Positions 54,789 to 63,638 are shown, counted from the stretch's first letter. The stretch is DNA of 64,000 nucleotides from Niallia sp. XMNu-256 (GCF_036670015.1 NZ_CP137636.1:4070501-4134500); one strand, 5' to 3'. Notes: generated by a model from the letters alone, not told the origin. Program-made: numbers and translations.

Positions 54789-55459
54789 AGAGTAGGCCAC
54801 ATCTCTTTGTTATAAGCCATATTCCAGAACATATATTCAAATCGTGTCGTATTTAAAAAGGTTTTCTCTAATTGGGCCAATTCAGCCTCCGGTTTTCCCT
54901 CTGCCAACTTGTCCAATAAGTCAATGCACCATATTGCTGATTGCCCGAACTCCTCTGAACTGTACATTTTAATCCAATCACCATATAATTCATGATCCTT
55001 CGCACCTGGAATCGCCGCAAGCTCTTTTCCAATTTCCCAATAACTCCACGCACAAGGAAGCAAGGCAGCAACCAATTCTGCTAGCGTTCCATTTTGCCCG
55101 CTATGTAACATATAGTGTGTATAAGCAAGCGTAATTGGGGATGGTTCTGCACTCTCTAGTTCTTCCTCTGAAATCCCAAAGCGAGCGGCATACTGACGAT
55201 GAAGAGACATTTCTCCATTAACCGTACTGTGCAGAAGGTCAGAAAATACCATCATATCTTCAAGTTCCGTTGCCTTGACAGCCCCTAAAGCAAACATTTT
55301 CGAATAATCAATAAGATAGAGATAATCTTGAATCATATAAAAACGGAATTTCTCTTTATCTAGCGTTCCAGCTCCTATTTCTTGAACAAATGGATGGGAA
55401 TGGTTCTGCCTCCAAATCGGTTGTAATTTTTCATGTAAACGTTCTGAAAACTTCATCAT
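54785..55459 (-). CDS. tenA: Aminopyrimidine aminohydrolase TenA
   Basis: About 224 aa all-helical enzyme that hydrolyses 4-amino-5-aminomethyl-2-methylpyrimidine to HMP for thiamine salvage. The catalytic Cys lies in LLPCAWSYWEIG (about 135); YSSEEFGQSAIWCIDLLDK and FEYMFWNMAY are family segments. ATG 55459 is 7 nt after AAAGGAAG. First gene after the TPP riboswitch. Confidence 0.95.
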   Translation of the reverse strand: MMKFSERLHEKLQPIWRQNHSHPFVQEIGAGTLDKEKFRFYMIQDYLYLIDYSKMFALGAVKATELEDMMVFSDLLHSTVNGEMSLHRQYAARFGISEEELESAEPSPITLAYTHYMLHSGQNGTLAELVAALLPCAWSYWEIGKELAAIPGAKDHELYGDWIKMYSSEEFGQSAIWCIDLLDKLAEGKPEAELAQLEKTFLNTTRFEYMFWNMAYNKEMWPTL

Positions 55460-55487
55460 TATTAATCTTCCTTTCTCTTTATAATCG

Positions 55488-55523
55488 CAAAAAAACCACT
55501 TCACAATTGGAAGTGGTTTTTTA
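55488..55523 (-). terminator. TPP riboswitch expression-platform terminator
   Basis: AACCACTTC pairs with GAAGTGGTT, followed by TTTTT on the minus strand, between the aptamer and tenA. Confidence 0.88.
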
Positions 55524-55565
55524 TCAGCATTTTTCTAAAAAACATATACGAGTCTTTACGTATCA

Positions 55566-55646
55566 CTTCCCTTCGCTAGCATTACCTAGTGCAGGTTCAA
55601 GGGTTAAGGCAAATACCTCTCTCAGCTTTTTAAGCACCCCTAGTGT
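55566..55646 (-). ncRNA. TPP (THI-box) riboswitch
   Basis: The minus strand reads ACTAGGGGTGCTTAA, GCTGAGAGAGG, then ACCCTTGAACCTG and TAATGCTAGCGAAGGGAAG, the complete THI-box core. It represses tenA-thiZXY at high thiamine pyrophosphate. Confidence 0.97.
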
Positions 55647-55855
55647 TACTTACTATTAAATTATATATCTATCGTCACATATTTAGAAATTTAAATCAAT
55701 AGCCATTCTTCAAATTATTACAATTACATTAGAGAATAATAGTCAACAAGCCATCATAAAATGTCTACAGGCCTGTATCCCATTCTATTTGAACGTTCTT
55801 TTTCAATCCGTTTTTTGCAAACGAATTCATCACATTAGTAAGGGAGGAAAAAGAT

Positions 55856-57307
55856 ATGTATACTTTTTTAACGGGAATTGCCCTTTTAATTATTGGTTAT
55901 TTTACGTACGGGAAAATTGTTGAGCGTATTTTTGGAATCAGGCCTGACAGACCTACACCCGCCTATGTAAATTGTGACGGGGTCGACTATGTTCCTATGA
56001 GTATTCCTAAAAACTCCTTGATTCAACTTTTAAACATTGCTGGAACAGGGCCTGTGTTTGGACCGATAATGGGGGCATTATATGGTCCAGTTGCTTTTAT
56101 TTGGATTGTCATTGGTTGCATTTTTGCAGGGGCTGTCCATGATTATTTAACCGGGATGATCTCGATCCGCAACCGTGGTGCTCACTTACCAGAACTCGCC
56201 AGTCGCTTTTTAGGAAAGGTTATGAGACATATTGTCAACTTCTTTGCCGTTTTACTTTTGCTATTGGTGGGAACGGTCTTTGTCATTACTCCGGCAAGTC
56301 TTCTGCATTTATTAGTGGACGGAAAATTAGCCTTAGGATTGATTGTTGCAGCTATTTTTATTTATTATATTTTTGCTACTCTGTTGCCGATCGATAAGCT
56401 CATTGGCAGACTCTATCCTTATTTTGGTGCTCTGCTATTAATTAGTGCGCTTGGAGTTGGGATCGGTCTAGTCGTTACAGGTGCACCCATTCCAGAGTTG
56501 TCTCTTACAAATTTTCACCCTGATAATGCACCTATTTTACCGTTGCTATTCTTTACCATTTCATGTGGAGCCCTTTCTGGTTTCCATGCAACCCAAACAC
56601 CGATTATTGCCCGTACAACTAAAAATGAAAGACAAGGACGCAAGATTTTTTATGGAATGATGATTGCTGAAGGTATTATAGCGATGATTTGGGCAGCCGC
56701 TGCCATGAGTTTGTTCAATGGTTATAACGGGTTAAATGAAATCCTTGCTGCAGGTGGTCCAGGATCGATTGTCAGCGAAGCATCAACCATGCTTCTTGGA
56801 GCAATCGGTGGAACATTGGCTGTTTTGGGTGTCGTTGTCTTGCCAATTACCTCTGGTGACACAGCATTTCGTAGTGCGCGGATGATTATTGCTGAATACT
56901 TAAACATTGCCCAACGGAAATTCTCCAATCGGCTCTGGATTGCTGTCCCTTTATTTGCGATATCAGTTGTTCTTACCCAAATTGATTTTAACCTTTTATG
57001 GCGTTATTTTAACTGGGCCAATCAATCAACGGCTGTTATTGCTCTATTTGTTGGTTCCATGTATTTATACATTGCCCGGAAAAATTATTGGATTTCGCTC
57101 ATCCCAGGCACTTTTATGTTAATTATGGTTATTACGTATATTTTAAACGCCCCGATTGGGTTTCGCTTACCAATGAATGTTTCATGGATTGGCGGCTTTG
57201 TCGGTGCAGCACTGATTGTTTTACTCTTCTTCTATGCCGGAAACAAAGCTAGAGCCAACCGCTTACCAATTGAAGAAGACGTCTCAAACTGGAATCGAGG
57301 CGCCTAG
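55856..57307 (+). CDS. cstA: CstA-family transporter (carbon starvation protein, short form)
   Basis: 483 aa, about 14 membrane segments. LLNIAGTGPVFGPIMGALYGP, GAVHDYLTGMISIRNRG, SGFHATQTPIIARTT and PITSGDTAFRSARMII are CstA signatures. The family transports peptides or pyruvate under carbon limitation. This is the short, about 480-aa Gram-positive type. The RBS is GGGAGG. Confidence 0.92.
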   Translation: MYTFLTGIALLIIGYFTYGKIVERIFGIRPDRPTPAYVNCDGVDYVPMSIPKNSLIQLLNIAGTGPVFGPIMGALYGPVAFIWIVIGCIFAGAVHDYLTGMISIRNRGAHLPELASRFLGKVMRHIVNFFAVLLLLLVGTVFVITPASLLHLLVDGKLALGLIVAAIFIYYIFATLLPIDKLIGRLYPYFGALLLISALGVGIGLVVTGAPIPELSLTNFHPDNAPILPLLFFTISCGALSGFHATQTPIIARTTKNERQGRKIFYGMMIAEGIIAMIWAAAAMSLFNGYNGLNEILAAGGPGSIVSEASTMLLGAIGGTLAVLGVVVLPITSGDTAFRSARMIIAEYLNIAQRKFSNRLWIAVPLFAISVVLTQIDFNLLWRYFNWANQSTAVIALFVGSMYLYIARKNYWISLIPGTFMLIMVITYILNAPIGFRLPMNVSWIGGFVGAALIVLLFFYAGNKARANRLPIEEDVSNWNRGA

Positions 57308-57311
57308 TGAA

Positions 57312-57464
57312 ATGAGTTGCTGCAATTCTAACTTAAGAAAAGCTCCGAACAAAAAGGAAGAGGAACTAAACAGAGAAGGGAAAGACTCTCTCCCTTCTCT
57401 GTTTAAACTAGTGGCCTTTGTTATCGTTTTGGGCTGTTCGGCAGCCCTTTTCCTTTTCATTTAA
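57312..57464 (+). CDS. Possible 50-aa single-TM protein
   Basis: Open frame from ATG 57312, 4 nt after the cstA stop, starting MSCCNSNLRKAPNKKEEE and ending in a hydrophobic segment (FKLVAFVIVLGCSAALFLFI). GAGG lies about 12 nt upstream. Against it: two strong hairpins lie inside the frame (57369-57406 and 57431-57450), which look like terminators of cstA. It could be a real accessory peptide of CstA or a chance frame. Confidence 0.4.
   Translation: MSCCNSNLRKAPNKKEEELNREGKDSLPSLFKLVAFVIVLGCSAALFLFI
57369..57406. terminator. Strong hairpin downstream of cstA
   Basis: AAACAGAGAAGGGA and TCCCTTCTCTGTTT form a perfect 14-bp stem with a 9-nt loop. Only three T follow. A further hairpin GGGCTG-TTCGG-CAGCCC-TTTT lies at 57431-57450. 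Confidence 0.6.
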
Positions 57465-57468
57465 TACA

Positions 57469-57505
57469 AAGGAGAAATGTTTCACGTGGAACATTTCCTT
57501 TTTTA
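57469..57505 (+). terminator. Terminator hairpin built around parS
   Basis: AAATGTT pairs with AACATTT, extended by GGAG/CCTT, and a TTTTTT tail follows; the loop and upper stem are the parS sequence. Confidence 0.6.
57478..57493. promoter_or_regulatory. parS site (ParB/Spo0J binding)
   Basis: TGTTTCACGTGGAACA; its complement TGTTCCACGTGAAACA fits the B. subtilis parS consensus TGTTNCACGTGAAACA at all positions. ParB spreads from such sites to organise and segregate the origin region; most lie near oriC. Confidence 0.85.
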
Positions 57506-57656
57506 TGTCAGGCGCCGGTTTATTATCCATAATATGGATAATAACTGGGCCTTTTTACTATGAAAATCCTATTGGCAAAACGGGGAAAGTGAATTAAAAT
57601 TAATATCGTTTTGTAAATATACAATACGAAAATAAATATTTGAGGATGAAATAGAT

Positions 57657-59024
57657 TTGGAAGAAAAAGCGAACATCAAAGCAAACAAGTCATTAAAACA
57701 TATCCTAACCTTTTTAGTTCCATCCATCCTTGGTATCTTTTTATTCATGATTCCCCTTTCTTATAATGGGAGCCTTACGATACCAATTGCGGTCTTGTCT
57801 GGATGGTTACAGGTATTGCTAGCCGATTATTTACCACTCATAATGACCGTAATTATAGGTATTACTTTATTAGGTACCATTTTAGTAAAAGCCACCCGAC
57901 CTGAGATTATTGAACGAAATCGATTCTTGAAATCATTACTAGATGTTTCTCCCCTATTGTTTATTGCACGATTGCTTGGGGCTATTTTTGCAATCTGTAC
58001 ATTTTTCCAATGGGGACCAGAATTGATTTGGTCCGAAAATACAGGCGGATTGCTGTTAAATGATTTATTGCCCGTCCTTTTCTCTGTATTTTTGTTTGCG
58101 GGACTGTTCCTGCCGCTTTTATTGGATTTCGGATTACTTGAACTCTTCGGCACTCTTTTAACAAAAATAATGCGACCTGTTTTTAAATTGCCAGGGCGAT
58201 CTTCAATCGATTGTATTGCTTCTTGGCTTGGAGATGGGACCATCGGGGTTTTACTTACTAGCAAACAATATGAAGAGGGTTTCTATACAAAGAGAGAGGC
58301 AGCGATCATCGGAACTTCCTTCTCAGTCGTATCCATTACCTTTAGCCTTGTCGTCATTTCACAAGTCGGACTTGGTCATATGTTTGTTCCATTTTATTTA
58401 ACCATTACGTTTGCTGGTCTGGTTGCCGCAATGATCGCACCGCGAATACCACCACTTTCTAGAAAGCCTGATACCTTCTATGGTGAAAAATCAAGTGATT
58501 ACTCAGAGGATAAAATACCACAAGGCTATACTCCACTCTCATGGGGATATGCCCAGGCTCTTGAAAAAGCTAGACAAAATCGTGGTTTTGGGGACTTTCT
58601 CATTTCCGGAGTTAAAAATGTGTTAGATATGTGGATGGGAGTTGCTCCTATTGTCATGTCATTAGGTACCATCACTTTAATTCTTGCAGAATACACACCG
58701 ATTTTCCAATGGTTAGGGATGCCGTTTATCCCGCTTCTAGAGCTGCTGCAAATTCCGGAAGCAAAAGCTGCTTCTGAAACAATGGTAGTTGGCTTCGCCG
58801 ATATGTTCCTCCCATCCGTTATTGGGGCAAGCATTGAGAGTGAGATGACTAGATTTATTATCGCTTCTGTATCGGTTACACAGCTCATCTATATGTCGGA
58901 AGTGGGCGGACTGTTACTCGGTTCGAAAATTCCCGTATCATTCTGGGATTTGTTTGTGATTTTTATCCAAAGGACATTAATTACATTACCGATTATTACA
59001 CTTATCGCTCATTTTCTTTTTTAA
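57657..59024 (+). CDS. YjiH-family membrane protein (nucleoside-recognition/Gate domain)
   Basis: 455 aa with about ten membrane segments. FVPSILGIFLFMIPLSYNG at the N terminus, SWLGDGTIGVLLTSKQYEEGFYTKREAAIIGTSFS in the middle and ADMFLPSVIGA are typical of YjiH/Gate proteins. Function unknown, probably transport. It starts with TTG 57657 after TGAGGATG. Confidence 0.85.
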   Translation: MEEKANIKANKSLKHILTFLVPSILGIFLFMIPLSYNGSLTIPIAVLSGWLQVLLADYLPLIMTVIIGITLLGTILVKATRPEIIERNRFLKSLLDVSPLLFIARLLGAIFAICTFFQWGPELIWSENTGGLLLNDLLPVLFSVFLFAGLFLPLLLDFGLLELFGTLLTKIMRPVFKLPGRSSIDCIASWLGDGTIGVLLTSKQYEEGFYTKREAAIIGTSFSVVSITFSLVVISQVGLGHMFVPFYLTITFAGLVAAMIAPRIPPLSRKPDTFYGEKSSDYSEDKIPQGYTPLSWGYAQALEKARQNRGFGDFLISGVKNVLDMWMGVAPIVMSLGTITLILAEYTPIFQWLGMPFIPLLELLQIPEAKAASETMVVGFADMFLPSVIGASIESEMTRFIIASVSVTQLIYMSEVGGLLLGSKIPVSFWDLFVIFIQRTLITLPIITLIAHFLF

Positions 59025-59030
59025 AAATAA

Positions 59031-59073
59031 AAAGGGAATCAATCATCCACAATTCGAATGATTGATTCCCTTT
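59031..59073. terminator. Bidirectional terminator between the YjiH gene and the small lipoprotein
   Basis: AAAGGGAATCAATCAT pairs perfectly with ATGATTGATTCCCTTT; loop CCACAATTCGA. Confidence 0.92.
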
Positions 59074-59100
59074 ATTTTTTAATGAATGGTTTCGGCTAAC

Positions 59101-59256
59101 TTATTCATCATCAATTTCACCGTCGCCAATCTCATCTTCTTCTTCAACTTCCTCAATTTGCTCGCCTTCCTCAGGTCTTTCATCATCCCCACCACATCCT
59201 GTTAAAGCAAATAACGACGAAAAACCTAAAAGAAGCGCCAAGAGTGTTTTTTTCAT
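59101..59256 (-). CDS. Small acidic lipoprotein (51 aa)
   Basis: ATG 59256 has an excellent RBS (AAAGGAGG, 9 nt spacing). The signal peptide MKKTLLALLLGFSSLFALTG ends at lipobox LTGC (Cys21), followed by a 30-residue tail made almost only of Asp, Glu, Gly, Ile and Gln. A mature, highly acidic surface lipopeptide is expected. No family recognised. The gene lies alone between a terminator and the 52-bp array. Confidence 0.8.
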   Translation of the reverse strand: MKKTLLALLLGFSSLFALTGCGGDDERPEEGEQIEEVEEEDEIGDGEIDDE

Positions 59257-59378
59257 AGTTAAAAACCTCCTTTGCATTTAATTTTTCATATAATGGGTTG
59301 GAATATGTATTCAGAATCGCCTTTTGTATATCCATGCGATTAATGAGGGTAATTATTACCCTTTATTTAAATAATTTT

Positions 59379-59594
59379 GGTCTTCATTCCTCTTATGAAG
59401 ACCGTTTTGGATCTTACCTTTGCTCACTTTGGTCTTCACTCTCCTTATGAAGACCATTCCAGACCTTACCTTCGCTCACTTTGGTCTTCATTCCCCTTAT
59501 GAAGACCATTCCAGACCTTACCTTAACCCATTTTGGTCTTCACGACCCTTATGAAGACCATTCCAGACCTTACCTTAACCCAATTTAGTCTTCA
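59379..59594. repeat. Exact 52-bp tandem array with stem-loop in each unit
   Basis: GGTCTTCA recurs at 59379, 59431, 59483 and 59535, and AGTCTTCA at 59587: every step is 52 bp. Each unit carries GGTCTTCA-N9-TGAAGACC (perfect 8-bp stem) and then ATTCCAGACCTTACCTT. The rest of the 445-bp gap holds nothing else recognised but the leader of the next gene. Confidence 0.9.
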
Positions 59595-59701
59595 TCTAAT
59601 AGTAATAAGCCAATTCATAAAAAAGTTCACTCACTATTCATACCTATATTGGTTTTACTTTTGTATAATAGATTTAAAGTACATATATAAGGGTGTGAAC
59701 A

Positions 59702-60607
59702 ATGATTTATAAAAGCCGTACTGAATCTACTGAGTTACAAATTCTTAGGTCCCTAAATTACCGTATGGAATTATCGCCCAATGATAAGCAGCACTACTTC
59801 AACCTTAAAAAGGGTTATGAAGGAGAGGTAATGTTTGATACATTAACAGAAAAACTACACTGTGATTGTCTAATCCTTAATGATCTCCTCTTTAAGGTTA
59901 ACCGTACAATATTCCAACTCGACACAGTCATTATTAATCCCGAACAGATATACCTTTTTGAGGTGAAAAATTTTGAGGGCGATTATTACTATGAAAATGA
60001 ACGTTTTTATAAGAATCCTAAATTAGAAATAACCAATCCCTTTTCTCAATTAAGTCGAGCTGAGTCTCTATTTCGTCAACTCCTTCATAGCATAGGTTAC
60101 AAAATACCAATTGAAGCTTTGATCGTGTTTATAAACCCCGAATTTTCCTTGTACCAGGTTCCTCAAAATAAACCGTTCATTCATCCAACACAAGTTAATC
60201 GTTATTTACGAAAACTCAATTCTATCCCATCAAGGTTAAATAGCAAACATCTTACATTAGCAGACAAATTGATATCAATGCATATTCCCGACTCACCTTA
60301 TAAACAAATACCAACCTATAGTTTTGAATTATTACTTAAGGGGATAACATGTAAAAAATGCACCTCCCTATCAACCATTATGGAGAAGAAAACTTGTATT
60401 TGTCAGGAGTGTGGACATGAAGAAAGGAATTCATCAGCTATTATGCGTAGTGTAAGAGAGTATCAACTCCTTTTTCCAAACCGAAAAGTCACTACAAATT
60501 CAATCTTTGATTGGTGTTCTGTCGTGGATTCAAAAAGGAAAATCAGAACTACTTTAAAGGAAAACCTCCAAATTGTGGGTGTGCACCAATGGTCCTATTA
60601 CAAATAA
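59702..60607 (+). CDS. NERD-domain protein with C-terminal zinc-ribbon-like motif
   Basis: 301 aa. The NERD (nuclease-related) domain spans about 38-150: KGYEGEVMFDTL, QLDTVIINPEQIYLFEVKNFEGDYYYE (catalytic-type D...ExK). Four cysteines in CKKC (about 218-221) and CICQECG (about 233-239) form a probable Zn ribbon. NERD proteins are common in Bacillus, of unknown role, possibly DNA processing. AAGGGTGTG is a weak RBS before ATG 59702. Confidence 0.85.
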   Translation: MIYKSRTESTELQILRSLNYRMELSPNDKQHYFNLKKGYEGEVMFDTLTEKLHCDCLILNDLLFKVNRTIFQLDTVIINPEQIYLFEVKNFEGDYYYENERFYKNPKLEITNPFSQLSRAESLFRQLLHSIGYKIPIEALIVFINPEFSLYQVPQNKPFIHPTQVNRYLRKLNSIPSRLNSKHLTLADKLISMHIPDSPYKQIPTYSFELLLKGITCKKCTSLSTIMEKKTCICQECGHEERNSSAIMRSVREYQLLFPNRKVTTNSIFDWCSVVDSKRKIRTTLKENLQIVGVHQWSYYK

Positions 60608-60689
60608 CCACGCTCCCCTGTCTCAAAAACCTCAATAAAAAAATTAAAATTTCCTGTTGATAATTTGTAAAGTTGCTGATAATATAAAA

Positions 60690-61133
60690 AAGCATGAAAT
60701 GGAAGGCTGATATTCAATATATATCACTGTAGTCTTTCAGCAGATAATTTTGACCACTTCTTTTTCAAAGAAAGGGAAAGAAGTAAAGGCCATACGGACA
60801 GCCGGGTCAAATGCCGACTGGCAACCATCGTTGCCCCTATTGATTGAGTTAAAAGCTCAAATTTTATAAGTTGGTTACTTTACAACCGGTGCAGGTGCAC
60901 ATCAACTTGTGAAACGGTCAATAAGAGTGGTAAAAGTAATTATTTGCTATATAGACTCTGATCAAAAAAGATATATTGAGTATTAAAAAGCATTTCCATC
61001 GACAATTATGCCTAATTCGGTAGTAGTGTGTCATGACTTATTTGCCATGGGCACTTACGCTTTTTAATAATTATGATTATATCTAAAGCAAGTGTTGTGC
61101 GCGGCTATGCGTGTTGAACACTTGCTTTTTTAT
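60690..61133 (+). ncRNA. Long structured leader RNA upstream of the polyamine operon, class unknown
   Basis: About 440 nt with many self-complementary pieces: ACTTCTTT/AAAGAAGT (about 60756-60784), GGCAAC-CATC-GTTGCC (60820-60835), TTGAG/CTCAA (about 60844-60860), GGTT/AACC, AGAGT/ACTCT, and a long-range stem GATATA...ATTAAAAAGC with GCTTTTTAAT...TATATC (about 60970-61082). It ends in a terminator, then about 135 nt lead to the carboxyspermidine dehydrogenase gene. I could not match it to SAM, TPP, lysine, cobalamin, T-box, c-di-AMP or similar classes by eye. It may be a leader controlling the operon or a separate small RNA. Confidence 0.5.
61087..61133 (+). terminator. Terminator at the end of the structured leader
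   Basis: AAGCAAGTGTT pairs with AACACTTGCTT around GTGCGCGGCTATGCGTGTTG, followed by TTTTTATT. Confidence 0.9.
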
Positions 61134-61268
61134 TGTTAAAACATGGAGATTCGCGATTTATCGAATCATCCAACTCCAAGCAGGAATCCTAATAAATGAA
61201 TGAATCTATTTATATTAGGGAAAACACTCTTTGCATAGTCAAAATCTATAAGGTAAGGAGATAGAAAA

Positions 61269-62501
61269 ATGGGAAAAGCACTGATTATTGGAGCTGGCGG
61301 TGTAGCCCAAGTGGCTGCTCACAAATGCGTACAAAATAGCGAGGTATTTGAAGAAATTTGTATTGCTAGTCGTACTAAGTCTAAATGTGATGCGATAAAG
61401 GAAAAACTTGACGGTGGGAAAACAAAAATTACAACTGCTCAAGTTGATGCAGATAATGTTGATGAACTAATCGCTTTAATCGAAGAAGTGAAACCAGATA
61501 TTGTTATGAACCTAGCTTTACCTTATCAAGATTTAACGATCATGGAAGCGTGTCTTGCAACGAAAACCCATTATATGGACACGGCAAACTATGAGCCTGA
61601 AGATACAGCAAAGTTTGAATACAAATGGCAATGGGCATACCGCGAGCGTTTTGAAGAAGCAGGAATCACTGCCCTTCTAGGCTCTGGTTTTGACCCAGGC
61701 GTAACAAGTGTATTTTCTGCCTATGCATTAAAACACCATTTTGATGAAATTGAATACATCGATATTCTAGACTGTAATGCGGGTGACCACGGCTATCCGT
61801 TCGCAACTAACTTTAACCCTGAAATCAATATTCGTGAAGTTTCTGCTAACGGCCGATATTGGGAAAACGGCGAATGGATTGAAACAAAGCCAATGGAAAT
61901 TAAACGCGTGTACGATTTCCCTGAAATCGGCGAGAAAGACATGTATCTTCTATACCATGAAGAGCTTGAATCCCTTGCAAAAAACATCCCTGGAATTAAG
62001 CGAATTCGCTTCTTTATGACGTTTGGAGAAAGCTATCTAACGCACCTAAAATGTCTTGAAAATGTCGGCATGACATCAATCGAGCCCATTGAATTTGAAG
62101 GCAAACAAATCGTTCCTCTTCAATTCCTGAAAGCTCTGTTACCAGACCCAGCTTCTCTTGGACCACGCACTAAAGGAAAAACAAATATCGGCTGTATTTT
62201 TAAAGGGAAAAAAGACGGAAAAGATAAAACATATTATTTATATAATATTTGTGACCATCAAGAATGCTATCGTGAAGTTGGCTCTCAAGCGGTTTCCTAT
62301 ACAACGGGTGTACCAGCTATGATTGGGGCTGCGATGATCTTAACAGGAAAATGGAATATACCAGGCGTATACAATATTGAGGAATTTGATCCAGATCCAT
62401 TCATGGAAGAGCTCAACAAATTTGGTCTGCCATGGCAAGAAAGCTTCAATCCAGAATTAGTTGATAACGAGCCAATTAAAGATACGGAGAACGATCGCTA
62501 A
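61269..62501 (+). CDS. Carboxynorspermidine/carboxyspermidine synthase (saccharopine dehydrogenase family)
   Basis: 410 aa. The N-terminal Rossmann motif is IIGAGGVAQVAAHKC; DIVMNLALPYQDLTIMEACL, GFDPGVTSVFSAYA and TTGVPAMIGAAMILTGKW are family segments. It condenses putrescine (or diaminopropane) with aspartate semialdehyde, using NADPH. The RBS is AAGGAGA. The decarboxylase gene begins 1 nt after its stop, so the two form the alternative spermidine/norspermidine pathway. Confidence 0.92.
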   Translation: MGKALIIGAGGVAQVAAHKCVQNSEVFEEICIASRTKSKCDAIKEKLDGGKTKITTAQVDADNVDELIALIEEVKPDIVMNLALPYQDLTIMEACLATKTHYMDTANYEPEDTAKFEYKWQWAYRERFEEAGITALLGSGFDPGVTSVFSAYALKHHFDEIEYIDILDCNAGDHGYPFATNFNPEINIREVSANGRYWENGEWIETKPMEIKRVYDFPEIGEKDMYLLYHEELESLAKNIPGIKRIRFFMTFGESYLTHLKCLENVGMTSIEPIEFEGKQIVPLQFLKALLPDPASLGPRTKGKTNIGCIFKGKKDGKDKTYYLYNICDHQECYREVGSQAVSYTTGVPAMIGAAMILTGKWNIPGVYNIEEFDPDPFMEELNKFGLPWQESFNPELVDNEPIKDTENDR

Positions 62502-62502
62502 C

Positions 62503-63630
62503 ATGCGTTTCGAGGACTTACCAACACCTAGTTATGTAGTGGATGAAGCACTTCTGGAGAAAAATCTACAAATCCTAAATGGGGTTATGGAACGCACAGG
62601 CTGCAAGATCATTTTGGCACAAAAAGCATTCTCAATGACCACCTTGTACCCCTTAATCGGAAAGTATTTAAGTGGCACAACTGCAAGTGGTTTATACGAA
62701 GCAAAACTTGGCTATGAGCATATGGGCAAAGAAAATCATGTCTTTGCCCCTGCTTATCGTGAAGATGAGATCGACGAGGTCATTTCTCTTTGTGATCACA
62801 TCATCTTTAACTCTTTTTCTCAATTGGAAAAGTTTAAAGACAAGGCTTTGAAAGCTGGTAGAAAAGTGGGCTTACGCATTAATCCTGAATGTTCTACACA
62901 AGTTGGACATGAAATTTATGACCCATGTGCAGTCGGTTCTCGTTTTGGTGTTACAATTGAGAATTTCCGTCCTGAGGAACTTGATGGAGTATCAGGTTTA
63001 CATTTTCACACGCTTTGTCAACAGAACTCCGACGATTTAGAAACAACCCTTCATGCTGTTGAGGAAAAATTCGGTCCATGGCTTTCACAAATGGAATGGA
63101 TTAACTTCGGCGGTGGGCATCATATTACAAGAGAAGACTATGATATCCCTAGACTTGAAGCTTGTATTAAAACAATGCAAGATAAATATGGATTAGAGGT
63201 ATATCTTGAGCCTGGTGAGGCCATTGCGCTAAATGCCGGATATCTGATTACAACTGTATTAGATCTCCATCAAAACGGCATGGAAATCGCCATTCTTGAT
63301 ACTTCGGCAACTTGCCATATGCCAGATGTACTTGAAATGCCTTATCGTCCGCCACTACTTGGTTCAGGTGAAGCTGGTGAAAAGCCATACACCTACCGAC
63401 TTGGCGGCCAAACTTGCTTAACTGGTGATATTATTGGAGATTATTCCTTTGATCAACCTTTAAAAAGCGGTGACCGTTTAGTGTTTGGAGATATGGCCAT
63501 TTATACGATGGTGAAAAACACGACTTTTAATGGAATGCCCCTGCCTGCCATCGCGGTTCAAGACAAAGATGGGGATTGTAGGATTGTTCAACAATTTAGC
63601 TATGAAGATTTTAGAATGAGACTTGCGTAA
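62503..63630 (+). CDS. nspC: Carboxynorspermidine/carboxyspermidine decarboxylase
   Basis: About 375 aa PLP enzyme of the alanine-racemase-fold decarboxylases. The PLP Lys is in IILAQKAFSM (about 41); GLHFHTLCQQN, NFGGGHHITR, EPGEAIAL and TCHMPDVLEMPYRPPL follow. It removes the carboxyl group from carboxyspermidine or carboxynorspermidine to give the triamine. ATG 62503 lies 1 nt after the upstream stop; the longer frame overlaps that gene. Confidence 0.93.
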   Translation: MRFEDLPTPSYVVDEALLEKNLQILNGVMERTGCKIILAQKAFSMTTLYPLIGKYLSGTTASGLYEAKLGYEHMGKENHVFAPAYREDEIDEVISLCDHIIFNSFSQLEKFKDKALKAGRKVGLRINPECSTQVGHEIYDPCAVGSRFGVTIENFRPEELDGVSGLHFHTLCQQNSDDLETTLHAVEEKFGPWLSQMEWINFGGGHHITREDYDIPRLEACIKTMQDKYGLEVYLEPGEAIALNAGYLITTVLDLHQNGMEIAILDTSATCHMPDVLEMPYRPPLLGSGEAGEKPYTYRLGGQTCLTGDIIGDYSFDQPLKSGDRLVFGDMAIYTMVKNTTFNGMPLPAIAVQDKDGDCRIVQQFSYEDFRMRLA

Positions 63631-63638
63631 TAATAATG

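Noticed and set aside
59379-59594. CRISPR array
   Set aside because: The 52-bp units are contiguous and nearly identical along their whole length, with no unique spacers, and no cas genes are in the window.
60690-61133. Cobalamin riboswitch
   Set aside because: AGCCGGGTCAAATGCCG faintly resembles a B12 box, but the conserved GCCACTG and upstream core are absent.
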